Shown here: positions 51,130 to 61,962 of the stretch, piece after piece
How the letters are laid out: each line of letters opens with the position of its first letter
How positions within the stretch are numbered: position 1 is the first letter of the stretch
From: Parapristionchus giblindavisi
Taxonomy: Eukaryota > Nematoda > Chromadorea > Rhabditida > Diplogasteridae
Length of the DNA: 64,000 nt
Assembly (NCBI GenBank): GCA_943737045.1
Contig: CALSFV010000259.1
Coordinates: forward strand, 62,001 to 126,000
Direction: 5' to 3'
The notes under the pieces: generated by a model
The model's database searches: none
What the model saw: the letters and a program-made list of their open reading frames with translations, nothing else
Told to the model about the DNA's origin: nothing
Position numbers and translations under genes: made by a program

Positions 51130-53361
51130 TGAGGGAGATCGGGGGGGGGGGTGGAGAGAAGAAAAGGGGGAGAAAGGAAGGAGGAAGATGAAGAGATAGC
51201 AGATATGCAGAGGTAAAGGGATAGTTAGTGAGAATTAGAGAGCGATCATGATAGATAAGGCCGTCTTGCCATTGAGAATAGTGAGAGACCGACAAAGATT
51301 GAGGGAGGTTATACGGGCGATGATAGATAATATCGATGATAGAGAGGGAATGTCTCTATTTTGCAACTGTTCATGTGAGACGAATAAAAAACAAGTAGAA
51401 GAATACATAGAAGAGGAACCGATCGAATGGTTGACAAATGGACCATGCGATCAAAGATTAGAAGAAGAAGACATCAGAGATACGGACCGAAACTAATTTG
51501 TGCTGTAGATTTAGAGAAGAAAAACAAAGCGAAGAAGAGGAAATGGACAGGATGATTTGCGATGGTAAGAGAGAAATAACAGATCACATTTGTAACAGTT
51601 CCATCACTCCTTTACACCATTCCTCAGTTGTTTCCCCTCTCACGAATCTCTATCCCACCTTATTTTCTTGCCCCTCTCTGTCTTTTGTTGCTCCCTTCCA
51701 ATTTCGTCCCTCTGTATGAACCATCATTCGTCTTATTCTCCATCTATCACTATCTCTATCTCTCTAGTTATGTCGCCCTACACCTTCTCACATTCCTCAC
51801 CCTGTGCCGTGCACTTACTATCTTCTTTCTCCTCCTCGTTTTCTTAAAAGGAAATTAATATGATAACAATAAGCCACACCACAAGGTCCAAAGCGAAGAC
51901 AACGTAAAACTATAGATTTTATGAACATAAATTAAAATATACATCAAGGTACACTGCTGTTGCTAGCGCTGTGGCCAAAATAGAATTAGTAAGACAAGAA
52001 ACGCTGCAACTCTGATCTTGGCCATTGTATGTAGAAAATGCTCAAACTCGCGCTTATGTTTTTTATTTCGATAAGATTTCGCAATCTCAAGGGAAAATGA
52101 AGCTGTGTGAATTTTAATGAGTATGATCTATTAAGTAAATGTCATAGTCACCAAAGCGTACAGTCATTAAAAATAATTACCCGAAAAATAGGGCAAAAAG
52201 TGAGGCTATGCTGCTAAGAATTAAACTTGACCATGTATAAATATGAGCAAACATGCAGAAATCTACCTCGTTTTGTCTTAATAACGACAAGAATAAACCT
52301 ATCTTACTGGATATGATGGAGGAAAAAGTGTGATTGGCGATGCTGTCGTTATGAGTTTAGTCATTTATAAGACATCGCAGCCCACATTAGACCTTTAAGT
52401 TGAAACAGAAACGACTTCTACCTCTACTTCTCCGACGTCTACTACTGCTATTACACGTCGTCGTAGTCTCATTTCTCTTTCCATTGACTCCGACCATTTT
52501 ACTCCCACGGAGTTCTTTTTTGGCCGTGGTGCTTTTTAGTTCAACAAACCAAATCGGGCCATCTCTACGAATTCTTGCTTGTATGTATATTATCTAACGT
52601 ACCCATAGTCTATCATAGTTTATATCTCTACACCTACTCGCTCTATTCTTCGTTTCTCTACCTTTCTTCGTTAAGCCTTCAGAGAACCATGGCAATCCAA
52701 AACTTAAAGAAAGCCCGGAAGAAGGCTACGGATAGTTCAGTTATTAGATTATTTTATTGCATTCAAGTTGTAGGAACAATAAAGGCATGCGTGGATAATT
52801 ACTATAGAGAATAGTTGCGGAACTCAAAAATTGCTGCATTCCAACCATAATTAGTTCATTCTGAGAATCTACAATTTTAGCTCCGGCGAGAACCAATTAC
52901 TACTATTCACAATATTGCACATGGTCTCGTATGTCCCTAGTGCAATAATATCAATCTAATGTTAGTCTGGAAAAGGGCAATTGGGGAGTTAAGACAGAAG
53001 AAGAGAGAAAGAAAAAGAAGAAGAAGAAGAAGAATAAGAAAGACAGAGAAACAGAGACAAATAGGGTATACTATGACATTTGTCGTCCAGGGCATCCATC
53101 CTCTTCTTCCATCTCAGTGTTGACGCTCGACTCCGACTATTTTTGCTCTTTTTCCAGCCTTCTTGGACCTTCGACGATCCTTGGCATAGCCAATCTAATT
53201 CACACACACAGAATTATACATGTTCTGCTCGACAGGCAGTGATTTTTGCGGTAATTGATTTATTTTATTTTTTAAAGCGTATTTGCATTACTACCAAGAT
53301 AAATTAATTCTATCAATTTTTTATCCTGAAATCGGTCATTCTTTTACTGCATCATTTATTA
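51130..53361. other. Intergenic region with weak exon-like ORFs
   Basis: About 51,130-51,560 is purine-rich with a poly-G run at 51,143, and about 52,990-53,060 is GAAGAAGAA-rich. A Thr/Ser-rich reading frame at 52,400-52,540 (VETETTSTSTSPTSTT, then ITRRRSLISLSIDSDHF) follows an acceptor-like TTTAAG and looks more protein-like than its neighbours. A 42-codon ORF at 52689-52814 starts in a good context (ACCATGG). Neither could be joined into a gene. Confidence 0.35.
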
Positions 53362-54609
53362 GGTTGATTCATAAGTCTTGTCGCATTTTTGGCCCTTTAA
53401 ACAAATTCAAATAACTTTATTTCGGCAAAAGCAAATCAACCAAAGTAAGCGCCGTCTGGGTCGTCACACTTCCCCCAAAGTTCGGGTAGCTTGCAGTGCT
53501 CCCAGAAGGATGGCTGCTAGGAGGCAAAGAAGTTGGTCAGCCAGATTTCGACCTCCCTCTGATTGTTGAACTGTACTCCTCCGAGAGTATGCCGCACATC
53601 GGAAAACAAACTGTAATCGCTAGGAGACAAGTCGGGCGAGTAGGGCAGGTGGGGGTCGATGTTCCAGCCAAAGTATAACAGGGCCTTTTTGGGTGTCCTT
53701 GCCACGTAGTGTCGGGCGCAGTCGTGTTGGAAGTGAATTTGATCGCGCAACCAGGGAACGGAGGGGACCTGGGACTTCAGTGTCCGTAGTTGACGAGAGT
53801 ATACCGCGACCGTAATAGTCGACCCCTGTGGTAGCAGCTCCCAATGCACCACACCGCCTCTGCCCTATCACACAGACAGCATGATCGTTTCTGGTTAAGT
53901 TCAGGTTTGGCGATGGAATTGGACTGCTCATCTCGATCGACCCACTGAGCCCGGAGGATTACGTTGTCGTAAAGTATCCACTTTTCATCTCCAGTTAAAA
54001 TCCCGTCGATCCCAGACGTTGTGCGAGCGTACGAAATTAGATTCAGACACTGGCCCGCACGGTTGTCCTTCTGCTTGGCCGACAGTAGGTGGGGTAACCA
54101 TCAACCCAAATTCTGGACCTTGCCGAGATCCTGTAGGTAACCAACGATGGTGGGTTGGGTTACCCCAAAACTCGTTGCCATATCACGGGTGGTAGCGTAG
54201 GGGTCAGGGTGGACGTGCTGCTACAGCATGTCCAAGTCCAGCTCGGGGTCCCGTCAAGACTTGGACGTCGTACTCCCTTTTTCAAAGCGTTTGAACCAAC
54301 GTTGCACCGTGCATTTACTAGTGGCCTTAGTGCTGTATACTACCGCCATACGGGTGTGGACATCGGGTGGTTTGAGCTCGGATAGAAAGAAGAACAACAT
54401 GAAGTGTCGTTTGTGCATAAAACAGGGAACGAAATGTGGAGGCATTACAACTACTAGAATCGATGTAGGCACATTTCACTACTACGCTCAAAGAGTAGTA
54501 GTAGTGACTTATTTACTGCCAGGTCGGACGGGGTTATTGATAACGTACGACTGAGCAGTGATAGCACAAACACACCTCTCCAAAATGCGACAAGACTTAT
54601 GAATCAACC
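53362..54609 (-). mobile_element. mariner transposon, 1248 bp
   Basis: Perfect terminal inverted repeats of 28 bp begin GGTTGATTCATAAGTCTTGT at 53362 and end with the complement at 54609. TA is duplicated on both sides (53360-53361 and 54610-54611). Length, TA target and the encoded transposase all identify a mariner-type element. Intact tips suggest it could still be a substrate if an active transposase exists elsewhere in the genome. Confidence 0.95.
53420..54440 (-). pseudogene. mariner transposase, broken
   Basis: Read on the minus strand in pieces. Near 54370-54260 is the N-terminal helix-turn-helix region (CTVQRWFKRFEKG). About 54,020-53,930 holds TGDEKWILYDN with the first catalytic Asp. 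About 53,720-53,600 holds the second Asp (QHDCAR) and the third (YSPDLSPSDYSLF); 34 residues separate them, the DD34D spacing of mariner. The frame changes between the first and second Asp blocks. Stops interrupt the gene near 54,100 and 53,518. The usual HDN is also QHDC, with Cys in place of the conserved Asn. The gene cannot make a full transposase. Confidence 0.9.
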
Positions 54610-54871
54610 TAATACATTGTCAATTTTAAAGCGAATTTTTCTAAACATGAAAAAACCGATTGCTATTCTAATATCCCATCTTCTTATTGCACAAATCATT
54701 TTGTAGTTGCATTACATACGTTCCGAAAGAATTACCATAAAACACATCCAAACTACATTCTCTAACATTTTTCTTCTAAAAATCAAGGATTCATTTTGCT
54801 GTTAAACATCTAACTCTAAATTAAATAAGCGTAATAATGATTTGAGGCTGACAAAATATGGATTGATTACA

Positions 54872-55475
54872 GAATTAGTGACCAACATCGCAGCTATGAT
54901 CACATGTGCCCTCATAATCATAGTTCTGTACACGTTGTGCTACTGTCTATTCGCCGTGCGGCCAACGCATAGTGTTTGTCAACAACCTACAGCAAACTCC
55001 ACTCGAGTGCTATGCGAATCAGACATTCACTCAATTGTCAACGAGTCAATCGCCCTTTGTGTCATAAGAGAAGAAGACGACGAAAGTGACAAACTGCTCA
55101 CACATATGATTGCTGAATCAACAGAGTGGTAAACTTGATTTTTATAAGATTGTTAAGAAATATTCATCAAAATGTAACAGTCTAAATAATTTTGGCTAGC
55201 ATCAAACTCCCACCGTATTTTTCCTTTAATTTATTTTTTTCTACAGAATGTCAACTGTTTGCTTACCATCATATGCAGTTGTTATCTCTTATTGTTATAT
55301 TTTCTTTGGAGTTGTGTGCTTGTACAAAGCATGTCTCGAAAAGCATGATATACGAAACTTTACCAGAAATTTCAGAATTATTTCAATGATCTCTCGCCAA
55401 CGGAGGACAACCGTCGCTAGGACTACATTACGTGTTTCCAATATGTACACTCTTGCCAGTCTCGAGTATAAATGA
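54872..55475 (+). CDS. Possible membrane-protein exons (unresolved)
   Basis: After a GATTACAG acceptor, 54872-55131 is open and encodes a hydrophobic helix (ITCALIIIVLYTLCYCLFAV) followed by a polar, acidic segment with NST and NES glycosylation-like sites. A second ORF at 55248-55475, just after TTTTCTACAG, encodes another helix (AVVISYCYIFFGVVCLY) and a basic tail. Joining them at the obvious GTAAAC donor creates a TGA. Either the donor is different, there are two genes, or the locus is decaying. No family is recognised. Confidence 0.3.
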
Positions 55476-57575
55476 TTTGACTATAGAGTAAAATGGTAAC
55501 TCAGATTAGTAGTCATAGGCTTCTCTAAATCATAAAAAAACACGGCTCCTAAAGTGACCTTTTGCTTTAAAGAAAACAAGATGATATTAAAATAATGTTG
55601 TGTCTATGTTCATAAATGACATCTGAACTGTAATTTTCGTTGAATTCCTGTATTTCACCTCAGCTAAAACTTCATATCATACACACACAATATATTACAG
55701 TATTCTCAACAGAGTACACTCATCCTTTCTATTTGTTAGTGCATGTTTCGTTAATTCGGTGAGAAAGCATGACAAAAGCAATATTATGTTCTATATATTG
55801 CATGAGACTAATTTATATGGAATTCTGCAGGCAAACATCACTGTATAATAAAGGGTATAATTTGAAGTTGCCTTTGAAGTATTCGTTTACTATGCAAATT
55901 CTTCGATGGGCAACTCTCAAATCTTCGATATCTACTATCAACTTTAAAAATATATAAATGAGATAATATTTATGTCTTCTCCTTAATATCGTATAAACGC
56001 ATGTTTTCAACTCTCACGACAATAAGAGAAGGATAATCAGTGATAAATATAAATCTTGATAGCATATCCATTTTTTTTGCGAATCCGTTGTTGCAGTAAG
56101 CGGTTATACCAGATGCCACTACAAGTTTATGACGCAGGATATACCCAAAGTTCTTGTCCGAAATGAGATTGTTTGAAAGCTTCCATGTAAATGATTCCAT
56201 TGAGTCTTTCTTTCACTACTATTGACTCGATTTTGAGTTGTAATCGTATCAATACATACAATACTGTCACTCCATCTGAACAGTGTTCAAACGATAAATG
56301 TAATGTATAGCGCTTATCAAGACTATATCGAATGTTAGGGGAAAATTTGAAGATATGATATTGATGTACATGGAAAATCTTTGTCGGTGGAAATAAAAAT
56401 CGGTTAGGTGTGACGAAGTAACCTCTCTTGTTCTAATCAGCACGAACCTTTCTCATAAGCAGCAGCGCGACCAATTTCACTTCTCCCATTCGACTGAAAT
56501 TAACACACTTAAATATTTAGAATATTGCTAAAGACGTACTCTGTCTGTATCAGAACAATTCTAAAAAGTGCTTAAATAATTTTTAATCCACGGAAAGGTT
56601 CCAGAACTACTTGAACAGACGAATAGTCATGTTTAATTTTTATGCTGATCATGAAGCGTCCATGTATTGATAGATCAAGACATTATTTATTGTAGCAACA
56701 CACACAGACCCTCATGGATCTACTCTATTCGAGTCATATCTCAGATAATGAAAATTTTGGCAATTTATTTATTTATTTATGTAAAATCTACCCTTGTTAT
56801 TTGTATATTTTCCATACTTCCATACTTCCATTTCCTTTTTCATTATTTTTCATACTTTATTTCATTACATATTTCTAATTCAACTTCAAAAGGAGCACAA
56901 ACAGTAACATTTAATATTTATTAGGCGAACAAAATCGACAAAATGTCTAGGACATTTGGCAAAAATTGAGAACGCGCTTACAACACTTTTTCCCAAGCCG
57001 TCTCTGATCCAAGTAGGAACTGGGCCCAGAGTTGCTTATTTTGGCAGATCCGACTGATGAGGTGTAGAGTGTGCATTGTATTGATTGAGAAATTGATAAA
57101 TAACCCTTGATCTTTGATTTTTGATCCTTATTCTGCCAAAAAGTGGCCAAGGATCTAAATTTTTCTCATTGACTGTGAGAGCAACGGCTTTAATAAAGCT
57201 GTTCAAAAATTTTCAATTTTTATTTTTCAGCGCTTTCTAGTTGGTTCCAAAAAACGAGTAATACTCTACTCGGAAATCTTTAGTAAAAGGTGAAAGACTT
57301 TCTCGGATAATTGCAGAGGATCGATTGCGGTAGTCCTAGTATTGTCTACTGACAGATGTGGGTTATTTGGCTTGTGCGACCAATCGCTCGAGATGAGAGA
57401 GCGCACACTCTCTAGAGACGGAGGCGATTAGTGCACAATGTGCGCAATCCTACTAAATGTTTCACAATTCGCCATACATTGATAAGGAGTGTCTAATCGT
57501 GTAGGATGAGTGCTGTTGGGTATCGGTCACGACTTGATAACGTTGTGTCCTTCCACTCCATTCACACTGTCCAAT
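55476..57575. other. Intergenic region upstream of the UGT gene
   Basis: I found no phase-consistent exons. About 57,380-57,455 contains related GC-richer words (GAGAGCGCACACTCTC, GTGCACAATGTGCGC) that are partly self-complementary and might be regulatory or a small repeat. The rest is AT-rich with short ORFs lacking domains. Confidence 0.4.
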
Positions 57576-60500
57576 ATGCGATTGACTGTGGCAGTACTCA
57601 CTGTTCTAGCACTTTCTAGTTGTGCAACCGCATTGAAAGTAGTACTCTTTGCAACTGATATCTCAGGCAGCCAGGTAACATCTTTCATTCTTATTCGTTT
57701 CAGAGACACAATGAGCAAATTATTTATCTTTATTTTTAACGTAGTAGTATTCCGGTACTTTTATTGTTAGATATCATAGTTAATCAGCAATGATGATTAT
57801 TGTATAAATAATCTAATGTTATTCAAACATTGCTAATAACATTTTCATTACAGACCATTTGGAACAAAAGAGTGTCTGAAACTCTGGCTAGAGCTGGCCA
57901 CGATGTCACAGTCTATGTTATCGCTTCGTACAAGACAAAACCAAGCAAAGTATCTTATGATAGCAGTGTCAAAGGTATTGTATACGTTATTATTATTTAA
58001 TAAATTAATTTTGTTCATTGTATTTGTCAGCGAATTTAAAACACTCAAATTTCGCCTTCTTCTTCTTTTCATTTTGACAGAACACAGTTTTTTAAACAAG
58101 ATTTATTTACAGTTGAATATGTCGACGCTATGACGGGTGCAACTATCGACGACTTCATGAAGGATAATAATGAAGTCACATTTACGGTAATCATATATGT
58201 ACATTATATACTTTTATCATGAGCATATTAAACTTATAAGTGTGAAATTATATGCTTAATCGAGGCATTTCATTCAAGAATTTAAGCGTTTCTATTGTAG
58301 GATATTCCATTCTACGATTCCAGACAGAGAAACAGACTGAAGGTCTTCGAAATTATTGCTGAAAGCTGTGAACGTAAGATTTATCTCGATATTTCGATGA
58401 ATATCGCAATTAGTATATTAACCCGATTCTTTCTGTTAATATACTAAATCTGCAGTATCTAAATGTTGCCATGCTCGACATATTTACTTTTTGATCAAAT
58501 AAAATGAGAAGAACTAGTGTCTGTGCATTCTTTGACGCAATCAATCAATAGCAATCGATTATTTAATTCAAAACTATGTTATTTTCAGCATTGATCACGA
58601 ACACCACATTCATCGACTCTGTAAAGGCTGCAAAATTCGACATTGCCTTCACTCACATGTACACCTTCTGCGGAATTGGAATTGTAAAACTGACTGGTAC
58701 GTATACTAACGACAGTTGGATACTACTTGGTCATATTGCCAACATTATCTGCCTTTCTCTTCTCTATCATTCCGTCATTCTGATTAAGGAATTCCAACCT
58801 GGGCATGGCTCGTGAGTGCTCCACTCGTGGATCACATTGGACAGGCAATAGGACTACCCGCTCCTCCTTCATATTGTGCCCGTATGGTTATTTACACTAT
58901 TTATTATAATCGTCCATCGTACCCAATAAATGCTACATCACAACAATGAGTCAATACAGCAATCAGAAAGTTCGAATATCAGTGACGAGGGGTGGGGTTG
59001 GGGATGATAAAACCCGTTTGCCGTAGCTTTTTGACAATCAAGAATTATATATTTGGCAGATATGATGATGGATGCTGGTGAGGATATGGATTACCCACAG
59101 CGTATCAAGAGTTGGTTCGCCAACATTTTAACAGTTCCTGCTGTGAAGTTGTGAGTGCGAATACAGTATAATTAACAAATTCAATATTTCCCTTGTAGTA
59201 ATTTGGCGGGAGTCGAGACGGGACATTTCCGAAAACATTATGGCAGAGACTTCCCGGACCTCTTCGAATTTGCACGAGAGTGTCCTCTTGTATTTGTAAG
59301 TCATTCTATTCAATGAATTATTTATTATGGAAATAGAATGTTGATTATTCTGATTGAAGGAAAAATATTTCTAGGTAAATACGATGGAACTTTACGACTT
59401 CGGACGTCCGACACTCCATAAAATCGTAAACATCGGCGGAATTGGAATAGACACAACTGCAAAAAATCTCACAGGGGTTAGCTCTTCATGAACACTGAAT
59501 AATTCGCTCTACAAGGATGTTCTTCACTGCCAAAAAATTGTGGCACATTCTTATTTACTCTCACAGTTTTATGATATTATGGTATCAATTATTCAGACAA
59601 GAAGATTCAGTTTTTCTGACATTGGTAGATGTCATACTATTTTCAGGAAATAGCTAAACGCGTTGAATCAGCAGAAGAAGGGATCATCGTGATGACTTTC
59701 GGTAGTTTTGCCCCCATGCACCTCATGCCTAATGAGTATGTTGCAGTATTATTTAATAATTATCCGGAATACTCATGAAATTCATATATCAGGATTGGGT
59801 AAACTATAATGTGCGCTCATTAACAGGACTTTATACGGTATACAGATGAGCATTGAACTCAATTGTAACTAGCTTGCAAAATTGTGTCAATATGTATTAA
59901 CTAAATTTAACTTACAATTAATTTATATCAATTGAGATGGAAGAAGAGTATTTCAACCAGCTTCTCGCGTTTTCCCAAAGTACAATTCTTCATCCGATAT
60001 GAACTTGAGTCAGACTTCTTCGTGGACAGCTTGCCCAAGAATGTATACGTATCGAAATGGCTCCCGCAAAATGACCTCCTCCGTAAGTTCAATTTTCCAT
60101 TCTCTTCTTCACTATTTATTCTATAAATGTGAGATAGCTGTGATCAAATAATGATATAAATAGTGCGCATGGTTTTTTTTTAAATATAGTTAAATTTTAG
60201 AGCATCCAAAGTGCAAAGGACTCATCACACATGGTGGATACAACAGTTTGCAGGTATAGAATTCGAATAGTTAGAAGACATAATATTATAAAAATATTTA
60301 TAATAAAATTAATTTATTTTTTCTTGGTATCACTTATTTAATCCGAGCGATGTCCATTTGCAGGATACTTTACATGCCGGTGTTCCCGCAGTAACAATTG
60401 CATTATTTGGTGATCAGCCAAGAAACGCCAGATTGGCTGAGAAGCTCGGAGTAGGAATCAATTTGCGCAAACCCGATGTAATAATCTCGCTTTTATTCTC

Positions 60501-60948
60501 AGTCTTCACTGATTTTTTCATCGGAATCGATTTTATTTCGATTTTTCAGGTCGGTAACGCTGTTCAACTCTCAAAAGCCATCAACAGATTGCTGCATGAT
60601 GAAAGGTAAGAATATTACTATTGTAAATGAGTCTCATCAATTCAATTCAGCCTTTCCTACAACGCGAAGAGACTGCGCAAGCAAATTGAAATGCGACCCA
60701 TGTCTTCTGAGCAACTCCTAGTCAAATGGACCGAGTTCCTGGCTGAATTCAAGACCCTCGAGCATCTGGTCCCTTACGGAAATAATCTTAACTTCTTTGT
60801 GTATTACTCACTAGATGTAATGACATTCGTGGCCATTGTCGTGTTTATCGTAGGATTTTTCACGATTTCTACCATGTGCAAAATATTCCGCTGTGTTCGC
60901 TTCTTTTGTGAGCCCTACGAGAAGATAGAGAAGAGAAAGGTTGAGTAG
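57576..60948 (+). CDS. UDP-glucuronosyltransferase (UGT), atypical catalytic His
   Basis: Fifteen exons, 537 aa, all phases consistent: 57576-57674, 57854-57974, 58113-58186, 58301-58373, 58589-58696, 58789-58881, 59060-59150, 59199-59295, 59375-59476, 59647-59735, 59937-60082, 60201-60253, 60364-60477, 60550-60605, 60651-60948. UGTs transfer sugar from a UDP-sugar to small lipophilic molecules in the ER lumen. Residues 1-19 are a signal peptide. The C-terminal donor-binding signature is intact: WLPQNDLLQHPKC, THGGYNSLQDTLHAGVP, GDQPRNA (about 358-405). A membrane helix at about 493-516 precedes a short tail ending KRKVE, a KxKxx ER-retrieval motif. Length is normal for the family. Odd point: where UGTs usually have the catalytic His (GSH), this one has GSQ (Gln33), and the usual acidic partner position aligns with His145. 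Confidence 0.93.
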
Positions 60949-61962
60949 GATCCTTGAACGTAGTTTGAGTTTTTAAAATCTAGTTTTTTTTAATGAAGAA
61001 CACCGTATTGGTCTAGACTTTTCTCGGTATTTGCTGGAGAGCCACCATTCGGCAGTCCATTGATGTATAAAATAGATAAATTTATTCGATGATCAAATAC
61101 TTGTGGAATCAGCATACTGAAGTAAAGCATGTAAAGATTTTTTTTAAACGAGGATTTTGAGCTAGAACTCAGTGATAAGATTGTTTCATTATACCATGTT
61201 TATACCGCCTTGTGGCTATAATCTTTGATTGGCAACATTTTTGATCCAATGGTCATTCCCGTTGATAGCAATTGATATTTATTAATATGGTCATAGCTGA
61301 TGACAATATTAGTTTCATTTTCTGATTAAATGGTCATTAAATCATAATTAAACATACTTGTTAGCTAGAAAATTTCATCGTACTTTTTCAAACTTGATAG
61401 TTTCTATATCGCTCATATTATTTGGTCGCGTTCATCAATCTTTCGTTCATCATTCTCCAGCGCCTTCTCGTCATTTTGAAAAACAATAAGTGAACTATTT
61501 CTCACTCTAAATGCATCATGAAGTCAATACATCTTGTTTTCGCTTATGATATTTCTTCCAATTCTTATCAACTTTTCAATCTTTTATACGTTAAACGGGT
61601 GCGCAGTGCACATGGTTTGCTTGAGCGACATCAATTAATCGTGACGAATAAAATGACAATCGTGCGTAAATATCATAATTTCCTACTCCAAAGAACAATC
61701 AAGCATATCCTATTTGATCTCTCATTGTTCTTTGTGACCGGTGTAAGACAAAAATTGATGATTTGCTCATTACCGGCACTAGATCACAGATCATGGAGGA
61801 TGATTTTTTTATTATAAATGCCTCTCAAGTAGCAAAAAATTGAATTCTTCTCGATTTTATTGAACATTAAAGTTCCATAATAACTACTCTAGCACTCATC
61901 TTATCTATCGTAATAAAAGCTGCAGGTCATAATGTTCAGTGCTCATTAATTCTCTACGAAAG
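60949..61962. other. Intergenic region between UGT and transporter
   Basis: About 1 kb, AT-rich. The 99-codon ORF at 61518-61817 has no domain and no splice partner. The gap is too long for a typical nematode operon spacing, so the transporter probably has its own promoter here. Confidence 0.4.
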
